Source of the DNA: Caprella mutica
Taxonomy: Eukaryota; Arthropoda; Malacostraca; Amphipoda; Caprellidae
DNA: 64,000 bases
Assembly: GCA_947561585.1 (NCBI GenBank)
Contig: CANNZV010001106.1
Location: forward strand, 62,001-126,000
Direction: 5' to 3'
Shown: in pieces, positions 49,551-61,900 of the stretch
How the letters are laid out: the number at the start of each line of letters is the position of its first letter
How positions within the stretch are numbered: the first letter of the stretch is position 1
Notes under the pieces: generated by a model
What the model saw: the letters and a program-made list of their open reading frames with translations, nothing else
What the model was told of the DNA's origin: nothing
The model's database searches: none
Position numbers and translations under genes: made by a program

Positions 49551-49701
49551 GTGTAATTTCCTAGTCATTGGACAGTTCCATATTTTCGATCAAATAAGAA
49601 AAAAATATAGAATAATTATAACTTAATTTGTATTTTTATTAATTTTATACTTTTTCTTATGTGATCGAAAATGTGGAATTGTCCGATATTTCGAAATTAC
49701 C
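49551..49701. mobile_element. Palindromic MITE (GGGTAA family), short form 151 bp
   Basis: Flanked by TA (49549-49550 and 49702-49703). The left end GTGTAATTTCCTAGTCATTG is mutated. The right end is GATATTTCGAAATTACC. The arms CATATTTTCGATCAAATAAG / TTATGTGATCGAAAATGTGG are well kept, but the central ATCCATGATACC palindrome is absent, replaced by AATTTGTATTTTTATTAATT. Confidence 0.85.
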
Positions 49702-49821
49702 TACTATGGAAAAAACATTAAAGCTAAATTCAACCAAAACCCTACTGCAAAAATGTGTTTTAATCCCGAGTATTTGCCATAATCCGTTAATCGACTTGGC
49801 GAGAAGAAATGAAAGGAAGGA

Positions 49822-49880
49822 AGGGGTTGCCTTTCCTTGAAGATAATGAAAGGAGTTGCCTTTCCTTGAAGATAATGAAA
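49822..49880. repeat. 29-bp direct duplication
   Basis: GTTGCCTTTCCTTGAAGATA followed by ATGAAA occurs twice, starting at 49826 and 49855. It lies inside an open minus-strand frame (49704-49994) that I do not recognise. Confidence 0.9.
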
Positions 49881-50304
49881 ATCAATAGCTTCATAACTGA
49901 AGCCATTTACCAAAGCACGAGTTAACTGCCTATACGCTCTGCCGCTCTGTAAATTAATTAAGTAGCGAATAGACCAAAGGTAGGTAGGCTGCAAAAAATA
50001 AGGAGCAAGTAAAGATAACAGACCAGAACCCGATAACTTTACTAGGTTAAATTCTGGTCCATTATCTTTACTAGCTTCATTTCTAGTCCACTATTTTCAC
50101 TTGGTTAAATGATTAATCTTTGACTAATAATTGGAATGAGAATATAATTTTGGAATCATAGATAATTCATTAGAGGATTTAAGCAGAATTTTTGTTTTCA
50201 TCTTTTCACTACTCGTTCTTCACAACTTCAAAATTTATCAAGTTTTTTCATCAATTCTTTCAATTAATAAAATATGCAAAATTGATGTATAATCATTAAT
50301 ATTA

Positions 50305-50533
50305 TCTATACTAATAATTTCCCTCGTGTGTTTATTTATTTATTTATTTGGTGTCCGCTTTTACACGATGGGTATTAAACATGAAGAATGTAACTATGAT
50401 ACGCACGGGAATATATTGACTTGATATTTAAATTCCTCTGTTTATATTCAATTTTTAAATGTATTTTATCTACAATATAAATTAGACTATGTAGAAAATT
50501 AAATTTTAATTGAATTCATTAAAATTTACCTGG
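50305..50533 (+). mobile_element. Helitron-like element, 3'-truncated
   Basis: Starts TCTATACTAATAATTTCC after an A. It shares with 51402 the block TATTTATTTGGTGTCCGCTT ... ACATGAAGAATGTAACTATG and the motif TACGCACGGGAATAT. Similarity stops at AATTTACCTGGATA, where a GA repeat follows. The hairpin and CTAG end are missing. Confidence 0.82.
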
Positions 50534-50749
50534 ATAGAGAGAGAGAGAGAGGATACATTTTTTGCGGACATACTGTATAGATAGTAACAAAAAATCTCTC
50601 TAATTTTTGTCTCATATTTTAATATTCAATAGATTAATTAATGATAATAAAATATAGATTAGATAGCTGAAATAGAATGACTGTATCCAACATACAACCA
50701 TTGGTCATAAAATTCATTGTCAGGTCCAGATTTACCACCCTCCTCCTGA

Positions 50750-50818
50750 TGATGAATAGAAATCTTTCTATTCGAAAGCTTGAAACCTGAAAAAACCTTC
50801 AACGCAGAGTTTAAATAA
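50750..50818. mobile_element. Single arm of the foldback family
   Basis: Matches the right arm of 36699-36856: GAATAGAAATCTTTCTATTC, GAAAGCTT and CCTTCAACGCAGAGTTTAAA. No left arm is present beside it. Confidence 0.7.
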
Positions 50819-50829
50819 CCTCTTTTTTT

Positions 50830-50895
50830 ATGTAACTACATACTATAACATTGCATGTAACTACAAACTCTTGCATGTAACTACATACTATTTAG
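50830..50895. repeat. Short tandem repeat, GCATGTAACTACATACT theme
   Basis: Three copies of ATGTAACTACATACT/ATGTAACTACAAACT with short spacers of 7-9 bases. Confidence 0.8.
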
Positions 50896-51047
50896 ATGAA
50901 ATCAGAGCACCTGCAAGCTTAAAGAAGATACGTTGTTTAGCTTCACTAGTCTTGCCTTCAACATCACCAGAGAATTTCATTAAATTGAACTTTGTGAGTT
51001 TATTGCGCCATGCGACTATAATGTGACTTCATCACCTGCTATTAGTG

Positions 51048-51132
51048 TTAGGTAATTAATTTTATGTAATTAATGTTATATAATTAGTTTTATATAATTA
51101 ATGTTATTTAATTAATGTTGTGTAATTAATTG
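51048..51132. repeat. TAATTAATGTTAT-type tandem repeat
   Basis: Four to five units of about 18 bp (TAATTAATGTTATATAAT and variants with TTTTATG or GTTGTG). Confidence 0.8.
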
Positions 51133-51364
51133 AGGAGTGAGAGCAATATGGTCACTGATGATAAGAATATTTTAAAGGGAAATGTTTTGTCTCAAACCCA
51201 AACGCCGAATTTAGATGCAAAATATGCACATTGTAGGTACAATTTGATGTGTGTGTTTGGAATTAATGAGTGCATTTACCTTATTTTTTTTATATGAAGA
51301 AGTATTTATTATAAATTAAGCAAAATTAAATATACTATATAATGGGAATGAAAATATAGTTCAT

Positions 51365-51753
51365 GTATCATGGATACCAATTTAAGTAAAAGTTAAACCA
51401 TCTATACTGATAATTTCCTTCGTTTATTTACTTATTTATTTATTTATTTGGTGTCCGCTTTTACACTATGGGTATTAAACATGAAGAATGTAACTATGAT
51501 ACGCACGGGAATATTTGACTTGATATTTAAATTCCCTGATGTTATTCACTTTTTAAATGTATTTTATCTAAAAAATTAAATTATGCAGAAAATTTAATTT
51601 TAATGGAATTCATTAAAAGTAACCTAATAACAGGTAATAAATTAGTATTGATGATTACCCGTTATTTTTAACGGGATAGTACACTAGTAATTATCATAAA
51701 CTTCAATCATATATGGTCGAAAATGTGGCACCGTTTGATAACTCAATTTAGCC
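51365..51753. mobile_element. Right half of a palindromic MITE, split by a Helitron
   Basis: The left part begins near the palindrome centre (TATCATGGATACCAATTT) and runs to 51401. The right part resumes at 51688 (TAATTATCATAAAC) and ends GGTCGAAAATGTGGCACCGT ... CAATTTAGCC, then TA. The left arm of the palindrome is not found beside it, so this is a half element that was later split by the Helitron at 51402-51687. Confidence 0.82.
51402..51687 (+). mobile_element. Non-autonomous Helitron, intact ends (286 bp)
   Basis: Begins TCTATACTGATAATTTCC and ends with the hairpin CCCGTTA-TTTT-TAACGGG (51658-51675) followed by ATAGTACACTAG. It sits between an A (51401) and a T (51688). TC at the 5' end, a GC-rich hairpin about 10 bases before CTRR (here CTAG), and insertion into AT without duplication are the defining features of Helitrons. 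There is no Rep/helicase coding region. Related copies are at 46672 and 50305. Confidence 0.92.
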
Positions 51754-51852
51754 TAAAGCAAGCACTTTATTTCTATGTTTTTAGTGCGGATGATGATCAC
51801 TTTGACATTTTTGTTGCCATAAACAGCATTGCTTTTTGCAGCAAAATGAAGC

Positions 51853-52000
51853 GAAAATGGGCTCTTCATCTGCCGGCCAATGAAAATAAAGCACAGTGCC
51901 AATATCACCTGATTATAGGGATATACTGCCTCAACCGAGTGCCGAATTATGTTATAATGTAACTATGGGATTCATGGAAATTATGAGGAAGGGAGAATTA
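51853..52000 (+). repeat. Dispersed 150-bp repeat, copy 1 (partner 55895)
   Basis: Recurs in the same orientation at 55895-56044 at roughly 90% identity by eye. It includes an identical core: CTGCCGGCCAATGAAAATAA, AGCACAGTGCCAATATC and GATATACTGCCTCAACCGAG. It is less AT-rich than its surroundings. Short frames cross both copies in different ways (plus 51723-51962 here, minus 55816-56022 there), so a shared protein is not supported. Confidence 0.85.
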
Positions 52001-53230
<1,230 letters not shown>

Positions 53231-53436
53231 TCATAATTCCATTACCATAGCAACAGCAAACTTACCTACAATATCGTAACAACACGCTAGGTAGCTTTAC
53301 AATGTGTCTACCTCTTCTTAAAGTGAGAGTTACGCGATAATTTATGTTGCCTTACGCTTTGAAGCTACCGATGGAGTCCTTTTGAAGCGAGAAAAGGTAT
53401 TTCCGAGCAAATTATTATTAGCTGTTATATAAAATA

Positions 53437-53631
53437 GGGTAAGATACGAGTTATTGGACTGTTCCATAGTTGCGAACACACATATTATGATTACTATATT
53501 TAAATTTTATTTTTAATTGGTATCCATGATACCCTTAGGTAGCATGGATACTATTTAAAAGGGCAATTATTATAAACAAATATTTGACTTGATCGGAAAT
53601 GTGTAACTGTCCGATTACTCTGAACTTCCCC
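53437..53631. mobile_element. Palindromic MITE (GGGTAA family), 195 bp
   Basis: TA on both sides (53435-53436 and 53632-53633). Left end GGGTAAGATACGAGTTATTG, centre TTGGTATCCATGATACC-CTTA-GGTAGCATGGATAC, right end CGATTACTCTGAACTTCCCC. Confidence 0.9.
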
Positions 53632-53762
53632 TACACAGTTACATCATGGACAGGCAGCGCAATCCATCTTCTTCTGTGTCCCATATACGATAGTGACACG
53701 GAATGACAGTAGCATACCTAACTAATAGTGAGTATTTGCCATTAGTATGTTTTTTTAATACA

Positions 53763-53863
53763 GGGTAAATTACGAATTATCGGTCAGTTTCACATCTGCG
53801 GTCATATAAGAAAGAACAATATTATATTTTTTTTTAATTGGTATCCATGATACCTGCAGGTAA
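53763..53863 (+). mobile_element. Left half of the palindromic MITE
   Basis: Identical in plan to the left arm of 3763-3952: GGGTAAATTACGAATTATCG, TCAGTTTCACATCTGCGGTC and AATTGGTATCCATGATACCT, up to the centre GCAGGTA. There it ends and unrelated sequence follows (AATATTGAACCAATG). Left flank is CA rather than TA. The right arm is absent. It lies only 131 bp from the copy at 53437. Confidence 0.9.
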
Positions 53864-54230
53864 ATATTGAACCAATGTTCACTATAACTTATATAATATA
53901 TAAAACTTATTCTAATTTTACGTGTCTACATATTTTGTATAAAAACCAATCTTCAACGAAAATAAAAGCAAACTGAAGCAACATCACCTTTCCTTTGATA
54001 AAATCTCAACTTTTCCCAGTTTATTTTACAATCTCTGTGATTGCTCTTTCATTTAACAAGATCTTTTGATGTTTTAATCTCTCAGAAAACCAGTTGCGAT
54101 GTTACATTTTTTGATATGTAGAGTGTCAAAGAATTTAAAGATAGGACGAAAGATGTTAGGTAAGGTGTTTACTAGATCTCATTCTGTACCTATTTTCTAT
54201 AGAGCAGGAAAAAAACAGTTTCCTATTATA

Positions 54231-54431
54231 CAGGGTGACCCACAAAAAAGTGTACCTAAGTTTGAATTAATATAAATATCGTACACGTACAATCTTAAGC
54301 AATGACGGTGGTAGAATGGATACAAGAAAAAAATCTAAATTTAAAATTTATTTCAACTCATTTTTCAACTACTTATAAATACGATATTTACATTAATTCT
54401 AAGTTGGTACACTTTTTTGTGGGTCACCCTG
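54231..54431. mobile_element. Mariner-type MITE (201 bp, CAGGGTGACCCAC ends)
   Basis: Inverted ends CAGGGTGACCCACAAAAAAG and its complement CTTTTTTGTGGGTCACCCTG... with TA at 54229-54230 and 54432-54433. The inverted region extends inward for about 50 bp (GTGTACCTAAGTTTGAATTA faces TTAATTCTAAGTTGGTACAC). The interior is noncoding. CAGGGTG ends are shared with the elements at 11576 and 19543, as is common in Tc1/mariner families. Confidence 0.93.
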
Positions 54432-54572
54432 TATATCATATAATTTTCATATTGTGATATCAATAATTTAAATAGGCATCAATATTCTTTGTACATGTAT
54501 ATCATTAAAATTACAGACAATTTCCTTTTCTTTTTTATAACCAAATTAATCCCAGTGAAATATATATATTGC

Positions 54573-54855
54573 TATTTTCCTTCCTATTCTAACCCTATTT
54601 TTTGACTGTCCCTGTAATTAAAGTAATGGAGTGTTTCTGTAATTATGTTCCTATCCATAAGACTAGAGTCTGAGGTGGTAATGGATTCCTAATCCCCGGA
54701 TTGTACTTTGCAGAGTAGCAGTGAGGATCGACACTAACTAATTACCTTCAGCTCAAATTACAAGCAAAATAATTGTTATTGCAGTCTACAAATCTTGACC
54801 ATCAGTCTTGTTATGAACTCCGCCATCAAACTGCCAAACTGCCTGAATTATTGTC
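54573..54855 (+). repeat. Dispersed 285-bp repeat, inverted partner of 47354
   Basis: Reverse complement of 47354-47640. The order here is TTCCTATTCTAACCCTATTT, CATAAGACTAGAGTCTGAGG, CCCCGGATTGTACTTTGCAG, CTTGACCATCAGTCTTGTTA and CCTGAATTATTGTC. The second diverged unit seen after 47640 is not present on the corresponding side. Confidence 0.86.
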
Positions 54856-55724
54856 TTGCGGAGTACTAACTGTCAAATAACATTGATTAATGTTAAACAC
54901 ATCTCTCTAATTTAAAATGTTCTCAAGGAAATAAAATGTATTTCGTTATTTTTTTTATCAACAAAATATAGTTATAATCATATATATGCTTACAGGTAAA
55001 GCTCGTGCAACAGACGATCTCAAAACGGGAACGCTCTAAAAGGAAAAAGAATATTCGTTCTAAGAGACGTTCACGACTGCATGCATCTTCTACAACGACC
55101 TCTTTATATTATATTTTTTGACATATATTTTTCGCCTACCTAGTATCTATTCATATATTTATTATATTAAAAGGAAGAATCAATAATTAATCTATTGTGT
55201 TTTTCAGACTTTCAATGATATGACTTGGTTACCCTTTTTTAGCATTTTGAATTGGTTAAAAAATATATCACAAAATCATTGATCTGAAATAAGTCATAAT
55301 GAAATGGAATTTTTCTACCAGCCTTTGAGTCTAAGTATCTATCCAACAGAGTAATAAAAGATTTAATGATGTGTAGAAGACAGCTTATAAATTCTAATAA
55401 TAATGAACCTTTTTCTATATGAGCCAATTAGTACTTAATGACTTAGAGATTCTTGAGTTTTGTGAGCCTATGAGAATTTGTTAGAGCCAACCAAGATGTA
55501 ACGGGCTAATGAGAGTTGCGGTGGTGAACTTATGGTACATAAAGCCTGGAAATATTAGAAACAGTTTTCAGTTGATGTTCTCTCGCTTATAGAACCAGTG
55601 GTTCAGTTGTCAGTTAGTCAGTTGAGTACCTACGGACAGACCGGCCTATTCAGGTTGGTCTTTCCTCATCTATAATATCTGCTGTATCTCATGAAATAAG
55701 ACTTTACCATATCGTTACAAAGAT

Positions 55725-55759
55725 CGTATAGTGAACAAAGATAATTTGTTCACTATACG
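55725..55759. repeat. 15-bp perfect hairpin
   Basis: CGTATAGTGAACAAA, a GATAA loop, then TTTGTTCACTATACG. Related ACTATAC/ACTATA pieces follow at 55783-55820. It is not followed by a T-run and there is no neighbouring gene, so a terminator role is not supported. Confidence 0.9.
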
Positions 55760-55894
55760 AGGTAATTCCCTTACTCAGGACTCTACTATACATTCACTAT
55801 ATGCAGAGGAGTCCACTATAGAGGAGTTCTACTGGATAGAAAGTTTGATAATTTTATTTCTCGGAACACTAGCTCGTTTTCAATATAATTAGGC

Positions 55895-56044
55895 AAAATG
55901 GGCTCTACATCTGCCGGCCAATGAAAATAAAGCACAGTGCCAATATCGCCCAGATTATAGGGATATACTGCCTCAACCGAGTGCCGAATAGTGTTATAAT
56001 GTAACCAAGGGGATTCATGCAAATTATGGGGAAAGGGGAAATTG
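55895..56044 (+). repeat. Dispersed 150-bp repeat, copy 2 (partner 51853)
   Basis: Direct-orientation partner of 51853-52000. Differences include TCTACATC for TCTTCATC, CGCCCAG for CACCTG and GAATAGTG for GAATTATG. The flanks are unrelated, so the unit itself is dispersed. Confidence 0.85.
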
Positions 56045-56283
56045 TGAAAAATAAGTAGTTTTCATATACATAAATAACTCGTATTTACCTAAATAAATGA
56101 AGTATCTACATATAACATACACTTCTGGAATAATAATCATAGTTATTATAATTTGAAGTGAAGAACATGTTTGTTTGTACCTCATTATAATCACTCAAAT
56201 CCAAGAACTGAAAGCAATTCAAGTTCAGTAATTGAATTTAATGTGTATACCTGCTCTGTGAACTCAAATTATTCAGTTATATT

Positions 56284-56375
56284 GGGTAAGCTTCGTGTTA
56301 TCGAACGGATCCACATTTTCGATCATGTAGGAATAAATATATATCTTATTTATTTTTAACTTTATTACAAATATT
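56284..56375 (+). mobile_element. Left part of a palindromic MITE (GGGTAA family)
   Basis: GGGTAAGCTTCGTGTTATCG, GGATCCACATTTTCGATCAT, then AATATATATC...TTAAC. No complementary right arm follows. The sequence instead passes into a 34-bp duplication at 56379. Confidence 0.75.
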
Positions 56376-56378
56376 ACA

Positions 56379-56443
56379 TTTTCACCTGTCAGGACACCTG
56401 TACCAACTGGTGTTTTCACCTGTCAGGACACCTGTACCAGCTG
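56379..56443. repeat. 34-bp direct duplication
   Basis: TTTTCACCTGTCAGGACACC followed by TGTACCA occurs at 56379 and again at 56413, differing mainly in AACTGG versus GCTGTT after the second copy. Confidence 0.92.
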
Positions 56444-57219
56444 TTGTCTCCAGTTCATTCGAGTCAATCGCGAGATATTTATTGACGTTATGATTCCCAT
56501 GGAATGAAATCTCTTATCTCGGTGTAGAGATTCTCTCCTCACGAGATAATATGACAAAGTAGGTCGAGATAAAGTCTCCAATGAAATGATAAATAACGTT
56601 ATGACACCGTAGACTTTTATTGCATCCATGGAGATCTTCTGAAGCTAAAAAAAGATGATTGGTTGAATTGAAGAATAGATTCGATTTTTGCCTTATAATT
56701 TTATTATCAACTTATCTCTTATCATAAAGAATTTTATTATTCAAGACTTCTTTAGCGTTAGATTCCACAGTATATTCATAATGCTCCATGTATATAAATT
56801 AAAAATGTATTAAATGAGATAGGTCGAAATATATATTTTATGATTTACATTTAGTTCGTCAATTGAAATGTATATAATATAATGAATACGATATTCTGTA
56901 TTTCAATTTCAATCTAAACTCTTCCATATTTTTAGATTAAATTTTCCGCTTCACAATAAAGTTCTATTTTTGATGACCAAAGCAAATTTCAATCTGGCGT
57001 AATGGTCCTATAAATTCAGATGACAGCTCTAACTTTTATACGCAGGACACATTCCTAAAGTACAACAACTGTATAACCTTTGTTTTCTGAATTGAATCGT
57101 CGGTTTGCCGTTGCTCCTATTTCTCAAACTGATTTATTCGGCTATAAAACCTACTCCAAAGATGCTCAGAAGAGCTCTGGATAATCAGAACAAATCAAAA
57201 TGCAGAAATAGGAGTCAGT

Positions 57220-57506
57220 TAGAGTATTCCTTTGGATTCACATTTTCGAACATGTTAGAAATGATATATAATAAATATTTTACTTTTATACACAGGGATC
57301 ATGGATTATACTAAATAATTATTAAATTGCTTTTAAATTAAAATGGGTTCCACATTTCCCACATATTAGTAAATATTTGATCACTATATTCTTTTACTTT
57401 ATCTTGATTAGTATAAAAAGTTAAAAGAAATAAAAAAGAAAGTTAAATAATTTTTTCCCTTTCATGATCGGAAATATTCAAGTGTCCAATGACTTAGAAC
57501 TTACCC
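57220..57506. mobile_element. Palindromic MITE (GGGTAA family), decayed and enlarged
   Basis: The right end is clear (CATGATCGGAAATATTCAAG, then ATGACTTAGAACTTACCC followed by TA). The left arm is recognisable only as TTCACATTTTCGAACATGTT. The centre keeps GGGATCATGGATTATAC, and about 90 bp of extra AT-rich DNA lies between the arms. Confidence 0.6.
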
Positions 57507-57765
57507 TACGAATCTATTACCACAGAAAAAGTAACATTACTCACTATATGAAATAAAAATGATTCTGAGTAGCAATGGTACTTGTAATGAAGTTAAAATT
57601 TATTTCAGTATGACTAATTCTTTCATTGCTCATAAAATGCTATTTGATCCGCAGTTTATACTAGACTGCAGTCTCCCTGGATAGCTGGGGTATAATGGAC
57701 AGAGTTAGGAGAACAGTGTAGCTATAATAAATGAGATTAGAAAAACTGATTAAATAATGAGTCTC

Positions 57766-58222
57766 TGGAGGAGGTGGCTTGATGAGGAGGTAGGGAGGAG
57801 ATGAAGATTTAATAATTTGAAAGGTAGGGAGGAGCTGTAGGTTTAATAATTTGAAAGGTAGGGAGGAGCTGAAGTTTTAATAATTAGAAAGGTAGGGAGG
57901 AGCTGTAGGTTTAATAATTTGAAAGGTAGGGAGGAGCTGAAGATTTAATAATTTGAAAGGTAGGGAGGAGCTGTAGGTTTAATAATTTTAAAGGTAGGGA
58001 GGAGCTGAAGATTTAATAATTTTAAAGGTAGGGAGGAGCTGTAGGTTTAATATTTTTTAAGGTAGGGAGGAGCTGTAGGTTTAATAATTTTAAAGGTAGG
58101 GAGGAGCTGTAGGTTTAATAATTTTAAAGGTAGGGAGGAGCTGTAGGTTTAATAATTTTAAAGGTAGGGAGGAGCTGTAGGTTTAATAATTAGAAAGGTA
58201 GGGAGGAGCTGTAGATTAAATA
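57766..58222. repeat. 34-bp minisatellite, about 13 copies
   Basis: Units of AAGGTAGGGAGGAGCTGTAG plus GTTTAATAATTTTA. The left units tend to have TTTGAA and alternate GAAGATTT with GTAGGTTT, giving a two-unit (68 bp) alternation. The right units have TTTTAA with only GTAGGTTT. The plus strand is purine-rich in the GGTAGGGAGGAG part. Confidence 0.95.
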
Positions 58223-58754
58223 GTTAGAAACTTAGTTCAAAGAATATGAAATAAATTGAGCAACAACATAAGGTTGTAATTCGGAAGTTTATCTATTATT
58301 AGAAGGGAATCAATCGAATATAAATAAATTACCGATTTTTCCTATTGTTACCTCTTAATTATTGTTATTTATGATCTAAACGTATTAAATTTCGAGAATC
58401 ACTTTCAACGTTGTTGTTTGATTACAAATAATGTTCTGTTTGAAATCTTTTCATTATCAATGAATCTTTTCCAACAGTTCCTTTATGAAATAAAAATATT
58501 ATATTATATCGTAAATTGACATTTTATTTCAATTTAGCTTCATTATATCTGAGCCAATTACTCCATTTTATAGTCGTGAAAATACTTGAAAAAGGGCGTA
58601 ATATTCTTTCACGTTCGGATCCAATTACCGAGTGTAAAAAGGAGTGCAAATTACACTGAAACGCTGGCGACTGCAGGATGATTATCAGGAGCCATAGAGA
58701 GAAAGGATTTAATATGAAATTAAAGCCCATGTTTTGGGTGCCTCTGAGAAAAAA

Positions 58755-58965
58755 TTGCGAGTCATTCCGACTCATCGTTCGAGTCAAGGCTGGCGAAACT
58801 CCAATATTATAGTCAATTTCTTGATTGACTCTACCTGAGTCAATCTGACTATGAATTAGGAGTCACTATGACTCTTGTTATGAGTAAGATATTAGAATGA
58901 ATCAATTTGACTCACATTTTTGAGCCGGTTTTGAGACAAACTTAAAAACTGAAATTTTGAGTCAA
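58755..58965. repeat. GAGTCA / TGACTC-rich patch
   Basis: About ten occurrences of GAGTC or GACTC in roughly 210 bp. Three are the full heptamer TGAGTCA or TGACTCA (58836-58842, 58908-58914, 58958-58964). Several are paired as gagtcaa-x-tgact. This may be a decayed tandem repeat of a unit with GAGTCAATTTGACTC, or a cluster of AP-1/CNC-bZIP-like sites; the sequence alone cannot decide. Confidence 0.6.
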
Positions 58966-61900
58966 TTAGACTAGTATTTTTATTTCTGGTGTGAAGGAGA
59001 GCTTGTATTGGATATAAACTTGTACAGGGCGTGAAAAAAGTGACAGTGGCTCTCACTGGATAATATTTATTAATCTCTTTGGTGGCAGTGAAAGGCTCTT
59101 GATGCTTCACAATATAAAAACTCTGAGCCTCGTTTAAGCCTAATTGGATATTAGCATCCCGATGAAATATTCGTACATGTAGGATTAGTTAGATCAAATG
59201 CTCTGTCAAATGCATGCATTTTCATTATCAGTTTCATGAAAAGAACCTAATATTTAGAGATGAAGGATTTAATAAATTAATAATAGTGTTTGAATGAATT
59301 GAATTATTGGTTATTAATTCATATAAAGATATTATTTACCGCTTTTTTTATTACTTTATTATGTAAGATAATCACTATAATAATAATAAGGGAATTTGAC
59401 TGTAAAATTTAGTTCAGTTTCATTTTAGTCAATTTAATTTTCCCAATTGATATGGTTTCTCACACATATTCTCATGGAAGCTAGAATTATTTTAAAACTT
59501 TATAGAATACTTGAAGTACCTAACATTCGTGTGTAAAGCGTTTATGTGTGTTAGATAGACCCTTTACCTGATTTGCTCCATACGATTAAAGAAGATTTTT
59601 AAAATGTTAGATAGATTTTTTATTTTTTACTATATTTGCTTTTCTCATATTTTGAAATAGTAGCTAAGATGCCTCTAGGATTTCGCAGTTTTAAAATTTC
59701 TAGATATATCCTAAAGAACTTAATTAGTTTTAAAATGAATTGATAACGTCATGGCAACAATATTTAGTAAATCATGTTATTTACCCTGTATTTCTTACAT
59801 TAAATCCCGAACTTTTTGACTATCCATCATAAAACCAAGAAATAAAGAAATATATATCAAAACATCTTAGAAGAATGACACGTGTTGTCTGTGCTCTACT
59901 ACAATTCATATTTTATACCAAAGTTTCTATTTGGCTGAGAATAACCTGTAAACATTTTCCCTCTCCATGCAAATTCGGTTCAAAGTTATAATAATGAATT
60001 CTCCCTTATTAGGTAAACTTGGCTGACTTATTTGGGTTATATTATTAATTCGATGGAGGTACTTGTCTTCATACTACCGATTGTAATCTTGCAAACTGTT
60101 AAAGTTCATTCTTACTATCAATGCTTGTAAATTAAAGTTAGAAGTTAAAACCTGTTGAATGTTCATTGTGATTAAATCTTTTTGACCCTAGATTTTTATC
60201 TGAAATGTTTAGATTTTGTGCTGATTTTTAATTTTTAATGAACATCGACATAAAATTATCTAAACTGGGTATAAAAAAACGTCTGCTAATATCTTTTGTC
60301 ACCACAGAAAAAATAAATTAAGTTTCTATTACATTATATTATATAACAGATAGAAGATTTATGTATTTAATATCACATATTAATGGTTTATTAAAATAAT
60401 ATTAAAATATACTCATTTAAATTATCATTATTATTGCAATTACATTTTGAAATTGATGTAAAACTATAGTACTAACTAACATGTCAATTTCTTTGACACA
60501 ATATCGTTACAACTAAATGACATAGAACTCTATCAAAAATAATATCTATTTAAACTAAGCAGTTATAATTAGTCCCTTATGTATAATGTAATATATACAA
60601 CTCTTTCAATTGAAATAATTCACTAAATAATCGGACTGAAGTCCGTGTTTGAATGGTGCTCTTGTATACTAATTAGCTCTAGAGTCTTGAGCATCAAAGC
60701 TGATGATGTAGAGAGCTTTATATTTCTACATTTATGAATAACATCTTTGTAGAATTATAAAACATAATAATAATCATCTTATATAAGTATATTATGAGAT
60801 ACATGATTGGTGTAACTTACTTTTCCTTCATCATCTAATAGAAGTATATACATAGGTTTTTCTAGTTCGATGAGAAACGCAATAGGACATGTGTAATTTA
60901 GTGATAGAAATAAGGATGCGTTTAATACTGTGGAACAATCTCTTATAAAAGTTAGAAACTAGAGATTGAGATCACAGCAGCAAAATTCCAAATTGAAATC
61001 AATTATAGGGCTGAGAATTAATAAATTTTATATAAAAATTAATTTGATCATTCTATCGAAGCTGGTTACAATATATAGTCTTTATATTTTTACTCTAAAT
61101 AGAATGAAAATGAAACTGATAAATTGTTCCTTTGTTTGTATCTTCATCCTTGGGTTATTGACTTCATGGCTTCTATAATTGTATTTATAATCTTCAAAAA
61201 CACCGCATATATAATTTTAAAAAAAGTTACAGTTTCAGTGAGCACCGATATATCAGGAGTCATCAGCCCAGATGGGTAAAACCCTTTCTGGTCTTAAAGC
61301 TAAGACCCTACTGACACTAGACTGTACGTTTGGTATCTACTCAACCGACTGGACACTGGGTCTACAATTCACAGTCTTTATGTACTGTAGCATCTAAACA
61401 TTAAACCCGAACACCAACTAATCTCCTTCGCCTTAGTTAATTTAGCTAGCACGGTGGCCTATGGCTTACCTAATCTTACTTACTCATTTTAAGTAAGCCA
61501 TGGGTGGCCTAACCACAGAGAATGTTAATTAGGAAGTGCGGAGAATTTATCAAAAGCAATTGAACGAATGGAGAACTAATGAGCATTACTATTGTATTGT
61601 ATGCAAAACACACATATTCTAACTTTTATTCAGTGAAATGATGCCTTGAACTATTGGGGGGTTATGTTCACTTCAAGTGAAATGAATGATATTTTTTAGA
61701 GAGGTTTCTCCATTGAATCAATTGTCAAATTTATCAATTGATGCATTATCCGCTCGATCAAATTCTCTATTCAATCAATTGCTTTCGTTAAATTCTCCCA
61801 CACCTGTTAATTATACTCTATAGTTTCACCTCGCTATTCTAAAATGTCCATTACAGTGGTAGAAGATGTCTCCTTTATTTTGGTTATTACTAGATTCTAT

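Noticed and set aside
49704..49994. 96-codon minus-strand frame
   Set aside because: No recognisable domain. It overlaps the 29-bp duplication and abuts a MITE end, so it is more likely chance than a gene.
55725..55759. Perfect hairpin as a transcription terminator
   Set aside because: No T-run follows it and there is no adjacent gene. Intrinsic terminators of this type are a bacterial feature, whereas the window is eukaryotic.
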